A stretch of DNA of 64,000 nucleotides, taken from assembly GCA_963814805.1 (NCBI GenBank), contig CAWFER010000006.1, forward strand, positions 124,001 to 188,000, given 5' to 3'. Shown one piece after another: positions 32,028 through 42,532 of this stretch; position 1 is the first letter of the stretch; each line of letters starts with the position of its first letter. This stretch comes from AP-15 sp963814805. GTDB lineage: Bacteria; Pseudomonadota; Alphaproteobacteria; ATCC43930; CGMCC-115725. The notes beneath the pieces were generated by a model. The model was not told the DNA's origin, made no database searches, and saw nothing but the letters and a program-made list of their open reading frames with translations. Both the position numbers and the translations under genes were made by a program.

Positions 32028-33656
32028 GTGCCGAGAGATCGATGCGGCATGGCGTTCGCGCGCAGCGCCCTGCCCCACAGGGTCATCGCCGTCGCGACGC
32101 TGGTGCTGGGCTTGCTTGGCCCGGCCGCCTTCGCCCAGCCCGCGCCCCAGGCGCCCAGGCACGGCGGCATCCTCGAATTCGCGGTCGAGGTCGAGCCCAA
32201 GAACTATGATTGCTACGTCAACACCTCCTTCGCGTTTTTGCACCCGGTGGCGCCGCATTACTCGACCCTGCTCAAATTCGACGCGGCCAACTATCCGCGC
32301 ATCGTCGGCGACCTGGCCCAATCGTGGAGCGTGTCGCCCGATCGGATGACCTACACCTTCAAGCTGCGCCCGAATGTTCTGTTTCATGACGGCTCGCCCT
32401 TGAGTTCGGCCGACATCAAGGCGAGCTACGAGCGCCTGATCGATCCGCCGCCGGGCGTGGTCTCGGCGCGCCGCGTCGATTACACGGCGATCTCGAGCAT
32501 CGACACCCCCGACGCGCTGACCGTCGTCTTTCACCTGCGATGGCCGGACGCGGCGATGCTGGCGAACTTCGCCTCGCCGTGGAACTGCATCTACAGCGCC
32601 GCCCGGCTCGCCCAGGATCCACGGTTTCCCGATACGCACATTCTCGGCACCGGGGCCTTCGTCTTTGTCGAGCACGTCAAGGGGCAGTATTGGCGCGGCC
32701 GGCGCTTCAAGCGCTATTTTCAGCCGGGCAAGCCCTATCTCGACGGCTTTCAGGCCGATTTCATCAAGGGGGCGGCGATGATGGCCGCCTACAAGAGCGG
32801 CAAGATCGCCGCCGATTTCCGCGGCGTCAGCCCGCCGCAGCGCGACGAGCTGGTGGCTGCCCTTGGCGACAAGGTCACGGTCAGCCAGAGCCCGTGGCTG
32901 GCCAATCTGTCGATCGTCTTCAATACCAGGCGGCCGCCGTTCAACGACGTGCGGGTGCGCCGAGCGCTGTCGCTGGCGATCGACCGCTGGGGTGCGGCGC
33001 AGCAGCTGCAAAAGACCACCTTTCTCAAATATGTCGGCGGCTTGATGCGGCCGGGGTCGAGCTGGGCGACGCCGGAAGCCGAACTCGTCACCCTGCCCGG
33101 CTTCAGCCATGACATCGAAGCCTCGCGCGCCGAGGCGCGCCAATTGCTCGCCGCGGCCGGAGTGCACGATCTTAAGTTGACTATCCTGGTTCGCGACATT
33201 CCGATGCCGCATTACGCCGCCGCCGATCTCCTGGTCGACAGCTGGCGCCGGATCGGCGTCGCCGCCACCGAGAAAAGGCTCAACATCTTCGATTGGCAAA
33301 AGCGGGCCGAGGCTGGCGATTTCGACGTGGCGCTCGATTTTTCCGGCGATTTCTATGACGACCCGACGATCCAGCTGACCAAATACGTCTCGCCCGATCT
33401 GTCGCCGGGCAATTACTCGGGCGCCACCGACCGGTTTCTCGACGGCCTCTATATCGGCCAGGCGGTGACCAGCGATCCGCAGCAGCGCGCCCGGATTGTC
33501 CGTGCGTTCGAACGCCATGCGCTGAACGAGGCCGATACCGTGCCGCTGCTGTGGTGGAACCGCATCGTCGTGACCTCCTCGAAGCTGCACGGCTGGTACA
33601 TCACGCCCAGCCACTTCATCGGCCAGGATCTGACCGATGTGTGGCTCGACCGGTGA
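32028..33656 (+). CDS. ABC transporter substrate-binding protein, family 5 (SBP_bac_5)
   Basis: A 542-residue periplasmic binding protein with a signal peptide ending ...AAFAQPA. Family segments include LAQSWSVSPDRMTYTFKLRP, VLFHDGSPLSSADIKASYER, NTRRPPFNDVRVRRALSLAI and VPLLWWNR near the end. Relatives deliver peptides, nickel or opines. The start is either GTG 32028 or ATG 32049. There are no permease or ATPase genes next to it; the next gene is a symporter. The ligand is unknown. Confidence 0.85.
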   Translation: MPRDRCGMAFARSALPHRVIAVATLVLGLLGPAAFAQPAPQAPRHGGILEFAVEVEPKNYDCYVNTSFAFLHPVAPHYSTLLKFDAANYPRIVGDLAQSWSVSPDRMTYTFKLRPNVLFHDGSPLSSADIKASYERLIDPPPGVVSARRVDYTAISSIDTPDALTVVFHLRWPDAAMLANFASPWNCIYSAARLAQDPRFPDTHILGTGAFVFVEHVKGQYWRGRRFKRYFQPGKPYLDGFQADFIKGAAMMAAYKSGKIAADFRGVSPPQRDELVAALGDKVTVSQSPWLANLSIVFNTRRPPFNDVRVRRALSLAIDRWGAAQQLQKTTFLKYVGGLMRPGSSWATPEAELVTLPGFSHDIEASRAEARQLLAAAGVHDLKLTILVRDIPMPHYAAADLLVDSWRRIGVAATEKRLNIFDWQKRAEAGDFDVALDFSGDFYDDPTIQLTKYVSPDLSPGNYSGATDRFLDGLYIGQAVTSDPQQRARIVRAFERHALNEADTVPLLWWNRIVVTSSKLHGWYITPSHFIGQDLTDVWLDR

Positions 33657-33717
33657 CCGCCACGGCTGAATCTCCAACCTTAAGACGGCTCGCGAACGGG
33701 AGGCGAATGACGCGAAC

Positions 33718-35088
33718 ATGGCGAATCGCAGAACCTTGAGCGTTAGGTCGAGCGCGCCGGGGCCGGGGCCGCGCCGCTCGCTGCTGCGCAAGCTTTATGT
33801 CCAGGTGCTGATCGCGATCGCGCTCGGCATTCTGCTCGGGCATTTTTTCCCGAGCCTCGGGGTCAAGATGAAGCCGTTCAGCGACGTGTTCATCGCCCTC
33901 ATCCGCTCGGTTGTGCCGCTGGTGATCTTTGCCACCGTCGCGGTCGGCATCGCCAAGATGGGCGACATGCGCCGGGTCGGCGTCGTCGGGCTGCGCGCGA
34001 TCATTTACTTCGAAGTCGTCTCGACCCTGGCGCTGTTTATCGGGCTCGCGGTCGGCAACATCGTGCAGCCGGGCGCCGGGCTGCACATCAACCCGGCCAG
34101 CCTCGACAGCAAGGCGGTGGCCGGATACGTCGCCGGCGCCAAGTCGATGACCGTCGTCGAACTGCTGCTCAAGATGGTTCCGCATAACATGGTTGGCGCC
34201 ATCGCCAGCGGGCAGATTCTGCCGGTTCTGGTAATGGCGGTGCTGTTCGGCTTTGCGCTGTGCCATTTGGGCGCGCGGGCCGAGCGGCTGGTATCGCTGA
34301 TCGACGACTTTACCCATGCCCTTTTCGGCATGGTGCGGATCATCATGTATGTGGCGCCACTGGCCGCGTTCGGGGCGATGGCGTTCACCGTCGGCAAGTT
34401 CGGCTTTCACGCGCTGACCAGCCTCGGCTGGCTGCTGCTCAGCGTCTATGTGACCTCGATCCTGTTCGTGCTGCTCGGGTTCGGCCTGATCGCCCGGCTA
34501 TTCGGCCTGCGCGTGTTGAAGATCATGCGCTATTTCAAGGAGGAGCTGCTGATCGCCTTCAGCGCCACCTCGGGCGAGGCGATGATCCCGCGCTCGATGG
34601 CCAAGCTCGAGCGGATGGGCTGCTCGCAGGAGGTGGTCGGGCTGGTGTTGCCGACCGGGTTTTCCTTCAACACCGACGGCACCGCGATCTACATGACGAT
34701 GGCGGTGCTGTTCATTTCGCAAGCGACCGACATCCATCTGAGCTTCGGCCAGCAGCTGACGATGCTGTTCGTGATGCTGTTCACCTCGAAGGGCGCGGCC
34801 GGGGTGGCCGGGGCCGGGTTCGTCGCCCTGGCGGCGACGATGCCGGCCTTGGGGATTTTGCCGGTCGGCGGCCTCGCCCTGCTGCTCGGGGTCGAACGCT
34901 TCATGTCCGAGATCCGCGCCGTCACCAATCTGTTCAGCAACATCTTCGCCACCGTGGTGATCGCCAAGTGGATGGGCGAGCTCGACGACCGGCGGTTGCG
35001 GGCGGTTCTCGACGGCGAGGATGACGCCGATCCCGAAGACGAGATCGCCGCCGCCCCGGCGCTCGCCGGCGACGCGCAAGGAGGTTGA
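33718..35088 (+). CDS. dicarboxylate/amino acid:cation symporter (DAACS, DctA/GltP type)
   Basis: A 456-residue carrier with about eight membrane helices and two re-entrant loops. The first loop has the serine-rich SATSGEAMIPRSM (normally S-S-S-E-A), and the transport core has PTGFSFNTDGTAIYMTMA, the NMDGT-like motif, and SKGAAGVAGAGF. These motifs mark transporters of C4-dicarboxylates or glutamate coupled to protons or sodium. The motif residue NTDG in place of NMDG is common. The last 25 residues are acidic and probably cytoplasmic. Start supported by GGGAGG about 15 bases upstream. Confidence 0.9.
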   Translation: MANRRTLSVRSSAPGPGPRRSLLRKLYVQVLIAIALGILLGHFFPSLGVKMKPFSDVFIALIRSVVPLVIFATVAVGIAKMGDMRRVGVVGLRAIIYFEVVSTLALFIGLAVGNIVQPGAGLHINPASLDSKAVAGYVAGAKSMTVVELLLKMVPHNMVGAIASGQILPVLVMAVLFGFALCHLGARAERLVSLIDDFTHALFGMVRIIMYVAPLAAFGAMAFTVGKFGFHALTSLGWLLLSVYVTSILFVLLGFGLIARLFGLRVLKIMRYFKEELLIAFSATSGEAMIPRSMAKLERMGCSQEVVGLVLPTGFSFNTDGTAIYMTMAVLFISQATDIHLSFGQQLTMLFVMLFTSKGAAGVAGAGFVALAATMPALGILPVGGLALLLGVERFMSEIRAVTNLFSNIFATVVIAKWMGELDDRRLRAVLDGEDDADPEDEIAAAPALAGDAQGG

Positions 35089-35197
35089 GCCCGCCGGGAT
35101 ACCCGCCGCGCCGCGCCGCCGCCGACGCGACCATCGCCTACCGCCAGCCCGGCGGCGGCGAGCGCTGATCGCCACGGTTCCGCTAGTCTAATGTCAC

Positions 35198-36592
35198 TCA
35201 TTCCATCGCCTTGACGATCTCCTCGGACATTTTCTTGGCGTCGCCAAACAGCATCATCGTATTGTTGCGATAGAACAGTTCGTTCTCGACCCCGGCGTAA
35301 CCCGAGGCCATCGAGCGTTTGACGAACAGGACCGTCTTGGCGCGTTCGACATCGAGGATCGGCATGCCGTAGATCGGCGACGACGGGTCGGTCTTGGCCG
35401 CGGGGTTGGTCACGTCGTTGGCGCCGATGACAAAGGCGACATCGGTCGACGGAAAATCGCGGTTGATCTCGTCGAGCTCCAGGACCTCGTCATAAGGCAC
35501 ATTGGCTTCGGCCAAGAGCACGTTCATATGCCCCGGCATGCGGCCGGCGACCGGGTGGATCGCATAGCGCACCTTGACCCCTTCCTTTTTCAGCGTATCG
35601 GCCATTTCGCGCAGCGCGTGCTGCGCCTGGGCCACGGCCATGCCATAGCCCGGCACGATGATGACCGAGCCGGCGTTCTTCAGGATGAAGGCGGCGTCTT
35701 CGGCGCTGCCCGATCTGACCGAGCGGTCGCCGACCCCGGCGCCGGCGGCGATCGCCCCGCCCTCGGCGCCGAAGCCGCCGAGGATGACATTGACGATCGA
35801 GCGGTTCATCCCCTTGCACATGATGTAGCTGAGGATGGCGCCTGACGAGCCAACCAGCGCGCCGGTGATGATCAGCAGGTTGTTCGAGAGGGTAAAGCCG
35901 ATGCCGCACGCCGCCCATCCCGAATAGGAGTTCAGCATCGAGATCACCACCGGCATGTCGGCGCCGCCGATCGGCAGGATCAACAGAAAGCCCAAAGCCA
36001 GCGAGACCAGCAGAACGAGCGCAAAGACCGCCGCCGCCTCGGTCGAGACAAACAAAGCGATCAGCAGCACCAGCACCACCCCGAGCCCGGCGTTCAGCAG
36101 ATGCTGGCCGGAGAAGATAAGCGGCCGGCCGGTAACCAGCCCCTGCAATTTGGCGAAGGCGACGATCGAGCCGGTAAAGGTGATGGCCCCGATCGCCATG
36201 CCGATCGACATCTCGACCAGGCTCTCGGCGTGGATCGCGCCGCGCACCCCGATGCCATATTCTTCGGGCGCGCTGAAGGCGGCCAGCGCGACGCACACCG
36301 CAGCGAGACCGACCAGGCTGTGGAACGCCGCGACCAGTTGCGGCAGGGCGGTCATATGGATGCGCAGCGCGATGTAGGCGCCGACCGCGCCGCCGATCAC
36401 GATGCCGAGCGCAATCAGCCAATAGCTGACCACATGCGGGGTCAGCAGGGTGGTCAGGATGGCGATCACCATGCCGGCGACGCCATAGAAATTGCCGGCG
36501 CGCGCGGTCTGCGGCGAGGACAGCCCGCGCAGCGCCAGGATGAAACAGATCGAGGCGATCAGATAGAAAAAGGCCGAAAGGTTCTGGCTCAC
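35198..36592 (-). CDS. pntB: NAD(P) transhydrogenase subunit beta
   Basis: A 464-residue protein: N-terminal membrane part with about nine helices (dII) and a C-terminal soluble NADP-binding domain III with VIIVPGYGMAVAQAQ and GANDVTNPAAKTDPSSPIYG. It forms the proton-translocating transhydrogenase with PntAA and PntAB in the inner membrane and makes NADPH at the expense of proton-motive force. It is the third gene of pntAA-pntAB-pntB; the gap to pntAB is 10 bases. Confidence 0.96.
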   Translation of the reverse strand: MSQNLSAFFYLIASICFILALRGLSSPQTARAGNFYGVAGMVIAILTTLLTPHVVSYWLIALGIVIGGAVGAYIALRIHMTALPQLVAAFHSLVGLAAVCVALAAFSAPEEYGIGVRGAIHAESLVEMSIGMAIGAITFTGSIVAFAKLQGLVTGRPLIFSGQHLLNAGLGVVLVLLIALFVSTEAAAVFALVLLVSLALGFLLILPIGGADMPVVISMLNSYSGWAACGIGFTLSNNLLIITGALVGSSGAILSYIMCKGMNRSIVNVILGGFGAEGGAIAAGAGVGDRSVRSGSAEDAAFILKNAGSVIIVPGYGMAVAQAQHALREMADTLKKEGVKVRYAIHPVAGRMPGHMNVLLAEANVPYDEVLELDEINRDFPSTDVAFVIGANDVTNPAAKTDPSSPIYGMPILDVERAKTVLFVKRSMASGYAGVENELFYRNNTMMLFGDAKKMSEEIVKAME

Positions 36593-36602
36593 CGACGCCC
36601 CG

Positions 36603-37022
36603 CTATTTCTTTCGTTGGAACATCTGCAGCATGCGCTGGGTCACGATGAAGCCGCCGAAGATGTTGACCGCGGCCAGGGTGACCGCGACAAAGCCCGCAG
36701 TCTTGGCAAAGCTGAGGCCGAGTGGACCGGCGGCGATCAGGGCGCCGACAATGATCACGCTCGAAATCGCGTTGGTGACGCTCATCAGCGGCGAGTGCAG
36801 CGCCGGGGTCACTCGCCATACCACGTGGTAGCCGACAAAAACCGCGAGCGCGAAGATCGTCAGCTCGAAGACAAAGGGCGTTCCGGCCGCGGTCGTCGGC
36901 GCCTGCGCCGCCAATTGCCGGGCCATCGCGTCGAGGTTGTGCGCAAGGGCGCCGGCGTCGCCGGCGAGCTCCCTGGCGCGCTCGGCCAGAGAGGCGGGGT
37001 CTGCCATCGCTGTCTCCGTCAA
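36603..37022 (-). CDS. pntAB: NAD(P) transhydrogenase subunit alpha part 2 (membrane)
   Basis: A 139-residue protein with a soluble N-terminus and three membrane helices: FELTIFALAVFVGYHVVW, ISSVIIVGALIAAGPLG and VAVTLAAVNIFGGFIVT. The segment between the first two helices, VTPALHSPLMSVTNAIS, is the conserved part of PntA domain II. The split of PntA into two genes is the usual form in alphaproteobacteria. The ATG at 37022 overlaps the pntAA stop as ATGA. Confidence 0.95.
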   Translation of the reverse strand: MTETAMADPASLAERARELAGDAGALAHNLDAMARQLAAQAPTTAAGTPFVFELTIFALAVFVGYHVVWRVTPALHSPLMSVTNAISSVIIVGALIAAGPLGLSFAKTAGFVAVTLAAVNIFGGFIVTQRMLQMFQRKK

Positions 37023-38209
37023 TTGTTCGGGATTGACGCCGAGGCCGCGGCGACCGCCGGCGCCGGCGCGAGCGCTGAGTTGACTATGGTCCCGCCGCGG
37101 GTCAACAAGGTCGCCTTGACGATCTCGTCGCCCTCGTCGATGGTCAGTTGGCCATCCTTGTCGACGATCAGGCTCAGAAACGAAAACAGGTTGCGGGCGT
37201 AGAGCTGGCTCGCATCGGCGGCGATCCGGGACGGCATGTTGGCATGCCCAATGATCTTGACGCCGCTCGCGGTGGTGACGATCTCGCCCGGCCGGCTGCC
37301 CTCGACATTGCCGCCCGCCTCGACCGCGAGATCGACGACGACCGATCCCGGCGCCAATTCGGCGAGCATTGATTGGGTCAGCAGGACCGGCGCGCGGCGG
37401 CCGGGAATGAGCGCGGTGCAGATCACGACATCGGTGCGTTTCAGCGCCGCGGTGACCTTTTCGCGCTGCCAGCGCTGGTAGTCCTCACCCATCTCGCGGG
37501 CATAGCCCTGGTTCGTCTCGGCCGAACCGGCGACCGCATCATCGACAGTGATGAAGGCGGCGCCGAGACTCTCGACCTGTTCCTTGGCGACGGCGCGCAC
37601 ATCGGTTGCCTGGACGATGGCGCCGAGGCGGCGCGCCGTTGCAATCGCCTGCAAACCGGCAACGCCGGCGCCCATCACCAGCACCCGGGCCGCCTTGATC
37701 GTCCCGGCTGCGGTCATCATCAGCGGAAAGGCGCGGCCAAACTCGTCGGCAGCGTCGATTACCGCCTTGTATCCGGCGAGGTTCGCCTGTGACGACAGAA
37801 CATCCATCGCCTGAGCGCGGGTGATTCGCGGCAACAGCTCCATGGCGAAGGCGGTGATCCCGGCGCGGGCATAGCCCTCGATCTCCGCAAGGCTGCGATA
37901 AGGCTGCAACAGCCCGATCAGCACCGCGCCCGGTTTCAAGCATACGAGCTCGTCGACCCCCGCCTCACCGGAGTTGATCGGCGGCTGTACCTTGAGCACG
38001 ATGTCGGCGTCCGCGAGCGCCGTCGCGGGATCCGCCGCGATCGTGGCGCCGGCCGCGGCATAGGCCGCGTCGGTAAAGCCGGCGGCTTCGCCGGCGCTGC
38101 GTTCGACGACGACTGCGAGCCCCATCGCCGCCATCCGCTTGACCGTGTCGGGCGAGGCCGCGACGCGGCGCTCATGCGCGCGTCGTTCTCTGATGACGGC
38201 AACCTTCAT
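37019..38209 (-). CDS. pntAA: NAD(P) transhydrogenase subunit alpha part 1 (NAD-binding)
   Basis: A 396-residue soluble domain I: MKVAVIRERRAHERRVAASP at the start, QANLAGYKAVIDAA, the Rossmann loop VLVMGAGVAGLQAIATARRL and PVVVDLAVEAGGNVE-like sequence (SVVVDLAVEAGGN). It binds NADH and passes hydride to domain III of PntB. The start at 38209 is where the family begins; the open frame to 38428 is not family sequence. An Ala-rich tail of about 25 residues follows the domain. Confidence 0.95.
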   Translation of the reverse strand: MKVAVIRERRAHERRVAASPDTVKRMAAMGLAVVVERSAGEAAGFTDAAYAAAGATIAADPATALADADIVLKVQPPINSGEAGVDELVCLKPGAVLIGLLQPYRSLAEIEGYARAGITAFAMELLPRITRAQAMDVLSSQANLAGYKAVIDAADEFGRAFPLMMTAAGTIKAARVLVMGAGVAGLQAIATARRLGAIVQATDVRAVAKEQVESLGAAFITVDDAVAGSAETNQGYAREMGEDYQRWQREKVTAALKRTDVVICTALIPGRRAPVLLTQSMLAELAPGSVVVDLAVEAGGNVEGSRPGEIVTTASGVKIIGHANMPSRIAADASQLYARNLFSFLSLIVDKDGQLTIDEGDEIVKATLLTRGGTIVNSALAPAPAVAAASASIPNN

Positions 38210-38486
38210 CGAGCGGCTGTTCCTGAATGGGCCGGCAGAGCGGATCTGCACAATGCCGCGATGGCCAGGATTTGTGAAGAGCGAACCCCGACGCCTGCGC
38301 AGCCGACGCCTGGGCGCGCATGCGAGCCGTCGTCCTTTCGCCCGCTTTCCCCATCGTGCTAGGTTGCCGCGACGAACCGCTTGGGCGCGGGGTGCACGCC
38401 TGGTTGCGCGGCGGCTCGGAGCGAGCAATCGACGAGCCTCGCATCAGAGTTCAGACTTCGCCGGGAATAACCGTTCGAGAGACGCG

Positions 38487-39089
38487 TTGTCGTTGGAGCA
38501 TAGATCGGCGGAGCACAGATCGGCGGGGTCGTCAGCGGCTCCGAGCGCAGACGAGGATGCGGGCCGGCGCCGGTTCGGCGACCAACTGATCGCGGCGTTG
38601 CCGCGGCTTCGCCGCTTCGCGCGTGGGCTGACGGGGTCCGCCGTCGAGGCTGACGATCTGGTTCAGGCAGCCTGCGAGCGCGCGCTCGCCCGCCGCCATC
38701 AGTTCCAGGAGGGCACCCGGTTCGACAGCTGGATGTTCCGCATCGTACAGACGATATGGATCGATCAAATTCGCTCGCGCGAGGTGCGCAAAGAAGACCA
38801 CGGCGTCGGCGAGGACCGGCTCGGCTCCGACGAACCGGTCCGCCGTGTCGAGGCCCGGCTGGCCCTCGGCGAGGTGCGCCGCGCCGTCGATCGCCTGCCG
38901 CTGGATCAGCGCGCGGCGCTGCTGTTGGTGACCGTCGAAGGGCTCAGCTACAAGGAAGCCGCCGAGGTGGCCGAAGTGCCGGTCGGAACGATAATGAGCC
39001 GCCTCGCCCGCGCGCGGATCGCGTTGCAGCTCCAGCTGGAAACCGCTGGCGGGATGCGTAGGAGTAGGAAGGATGCAGAAGCGCAGTGA
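38487..39089 (+). CDS. ECF-type RNA polymerase sigma factor
   Basis: Sigma region 2 is visible as AVEADDLVQAACERALARRH with SWMFRIVQTIWIDQIRS, and region 4 as VEGLSYKEAAEVAEVPVGTI MSRLARARIAL with the recognition helix. No ATG is available in frame before the domain; a TTG at 38487 (or 38493) is the likely start, so the N-terminus is uncertain. The gene overlaps its anti-sigma partner by 17 bases. The pair probably answers an envelope or oxidative signal. It is divergent from the pnt operon. Confidence 0.85.
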   Translation: MSLEHRSAEHRSAGSSAAPSADEDAGRRRFGDQLIAALPRLRRFARGLTGSAVEADDLVQAACERALARRHQFQEGTRFDSWMFRIVQTIWIDQIRSREVRKEDHGVGEDRLGSDEPVRRVEARLALGEVRRAVDRLPLDQRAALLLVTVEGLSYKEAAEVAEVPVGTIMSRLARARIALQLQLETAGGMRRSRKDAEAQ

Positions 39090-39942
39090 CGACCGTCTCG
39101 TCGCCTATCTCGATGGCGAACTCGAGCCGGCCGAGCAGCGCGAAGTTGACGCCCTGCTCGACAGCGACGCGGCGGTGCGCAACCAGTTGGTGGCGCTGGC
39201 GCTCTCGGCAAAGCTGGTGCGTCGCGCTTTCGACGATGTGCTGCACGAACCGCTGCCCGACCGCCTGATCGCCGCGGCGCGCGGACAGACGGTTGCCGGC
39301 GCGACCGGCCCCCGTGCCCTGCCGACGCGGCGACGCATGGCCGTCGCGCGATTGCCGGGGTGGCGCGTCGGGCTGCCGATCGCCGCTTCGCTGGCCGGCT
39401 TGCTCGCCGGCGGTGGCGGCGCCTATTTCGGCGTCGGCAAATTTCTGCCCGGAGGCTCCGGCGCCGCCGTCGGGCGACCGGCAATCGAGGCGGCAGTTGC
39501 CGATAATCTCTGGCTCGACAACGCCGCCGGCTACTTCAAGCTGTTCGTCAGCGCCGGCGCCAATTCGTTGATCGACGTGCCCGCCACCGGCGACCCACGC
39601 CAGGCGCTGCAAAAGATCAGCCAGAGCTTGCCGCAGCAGGTGCGCCTGCCCGACCTTAAACCGTGGGGCCTCACTTTTCGCGGCGCGCGGTTGATTGTCG
39701 TCGACGGGCGTCCGGCGGCCCAGCTGGTTTATACGACCAGCAACAAGGCGATCGGCCCGTTGGCCCTGATCATCGGGTCGTTGAACCAGCCGGATATACC
39801 ACCGACTTTTGAGCGCCGCCAGGACGTCAACCTGATTTACTGGCGCCATCAAGGTCGCGCCTATGCCCTCGTCGGCCAGGCGAACATCGGCTACCTATGG
39901 GGCATCGGCAACGACGTCGCCTGGCAGCTCGACGCAATTTGA
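39073..39942 (+). CDS. anti-sigma factor, membrane-anchored
   Basis: A 289-residue protein beginning MQKRSDDRLVAYLDGELEPAEQ, the helical anti-sigma start seen in many ECF partners (without the zinc His/Cys motif). A membrane helix is at about 99-121 (GLPIAASLAGLLAGGGGAYF). The periplasmic half, about 160 residues, includes WGLTFRGARLIVVDGRPAAQ and probably senses the signal. It overlaps the sigma gene, which fits co-expression and control of the sigma factor by binding. Confidence 0.85.
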   Translation: MQKRSDDRLVAYLDGELEPAEQREVDALLDSDAAVRNQLVALALSAKLVRRAFDDVLHEPLPDRLIAAARGQTVAGATGPRALPTRRRMAVARLPGWRVGLPIAASLAGLLAGGGGAYFGVGKFLPGGSGAAVGRPAIEAAVADNLWLDNAAGYFKLFVSAGANSLIDVPATGDPRQALQKISQSLPQQVRLPDLKPWGLTFRGARLIVVDGRPAAQLVYTTSNKAIGPLALIIGSLNQPDIPPTFERRQDVNLIYWRHQGRAYALVGQANIGYLWGIGNDVAWQLDAI

Positions 39943-40111
39943 ACGAGGTCGATAGGTGCGAGGAGGAACCGCGCCGCGGGTAACGTGGCTCTAAGAGCCT
40001 AACGGCCGATGGGCTCGCCTCGCGCCCGCCGCCTCGCGCCTCGACCATCGCCGAGCGCGCCAGGGTCGGCGCCGTCGAAGAAGCGCAGGCCGGCCGCTCA
40101 GCTGATCGCCG

Positions 40112-41710
<1,599 letters not shown>

Positions 41711-41823
41711 AAATCAACTTCAGCTATCGCCGGGACGCCGCCGGCAGCGGCGAACCCCGCCGCCGGCTCCGATAGAACTTGGCGAGGCGGGTTACGGCCT
41801 GGCGAAGCGGGCTGTGGGCTGGC

Positions 41824-42018
41824 CTATGGGGCGCCGAGTTGGCTCTCGCGAACCATCCGCTCGTGGCCGTCCGTCGCGTTTTTGATCCGGTATTGCGGCG
41901 TATTTCCCTCGAGCGGGAGCAGACGGACGATGGTATAGCGGCCCCTGCTCAAGCGATCGACGCCGGGGTCGGGAGAGAATTCCACCGCCTGGCCCACGCG
42001 AAACTTGTGTTGTGACAT
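41824..42018 (-). CDS. small conserved hypothetical protein (64 aa)
   Basis: MSQHKFRVGQAVEFSPDPGV ... then GRYTIVRLLPLEGNTPQYRI and DGHERMVRESQL. This compact KOW/SH3-like beta pattern (VGQ.V.F ... G.Y.IVR.LP ... YRIK) recurs in small alphaproteobacterial proteins of unknown function. It lies between prfC and the cold-shock gene, all on the minus strand. Confidence 0.75.
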   Translation of the reverse strand: MSQHKFRVGQAVEFSPDPGVDRLSRGRYTIVRLLPLEGNTPQYRIKNATDGHERMVRESQLGAP

Positions 42019-42099
42019 ACTGATCTCCCCGGCCCCGTACCGCCGCCTGTCTGCGCAGGCGCCGCGCGCCCCGGCGGGCGGCGTGCGAGGCCGCTCGCA

Positions 42100-42306
42100 T
42101 TATGCGGCGTGAAGGTCTACCGCCGCGATCTTGCCTTGCTGGCCGTGCTCGAGCTGATAGCTGATCTTTTGGCCTTCCCACAAATTGCCAATGCCGGCGC
42201 GCTCGACCGCCGAGACGTGCACGAACACGTCCTTGGAGCCATCCTCGGGCGCGATGAAGCCGTAGCCCTTGCGCGCGTCGAACCACTTTACCGTTCCGAT
42301 ATTCAT
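42100..42306 (-). CDS. cold-shock domain protein (CspA family)
   Basis: A 68-residue protein with both RNA-binding motifs: KGYGFIAPE (RNP1) and VFVHVSAV (RNP2), and the usual GTVKWFDARKG start. The start at 42306 has AGGAAG upstream; the frame is open to 42339. It binds single-stranded nucleic acids and melts RNA structure. The upstream 220 bases to the LpoA-like gene contain no gene and probably a long 5' leader, as is common for csp genes. Confidence 0.93.
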   Translation of the reverse strand: MNIGTVKWFDARKGYGFIAPEDGSKDVFVHVSAVERAGIGNLWEGQKISYQLEHGQQGKIAAVDLHAA

Positions 42307-42507
42307 CAAACTTCCTTTTACAGCAAATCCTTTGGCCAATGCTTTCGCCGGCCGATCACGTCACGATGTCGACAACACCGCCGATGCTCGTAAGCAACTG
42401 GGCCACGCCGTCGATCGAAGCGCGATATCGTCTAGGTGGCCCCTCGGGCGTCCGCCTGCAATGATTCTTTGCCCCGCTGCGCCGAATGGCGGGCCGTAAC
42501 CCCCGCC

Positions 42508-42532
42508 ACCGCGGGCGCCGCTCGCCCGCGGT
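42508..42532 (-). terminator. strong hairpin directly after the LpoA-like gene
   Basis: ACCGCGGGCG and CGCCCGCGGT form a perfect 10-base stem with a five-base loop, beginning at the stop codon of the minus-strand gene. There is no T-run after it, so it would act only as a hairpin-type terminator or transcript stabiliser. Confidence 0.4.

Noticed and set aside
31875..33791. Minus-strand ORF of 638 codons
   Set aside because: It is antisense to the SBP_bac_5 gene and has no recognisable domain.
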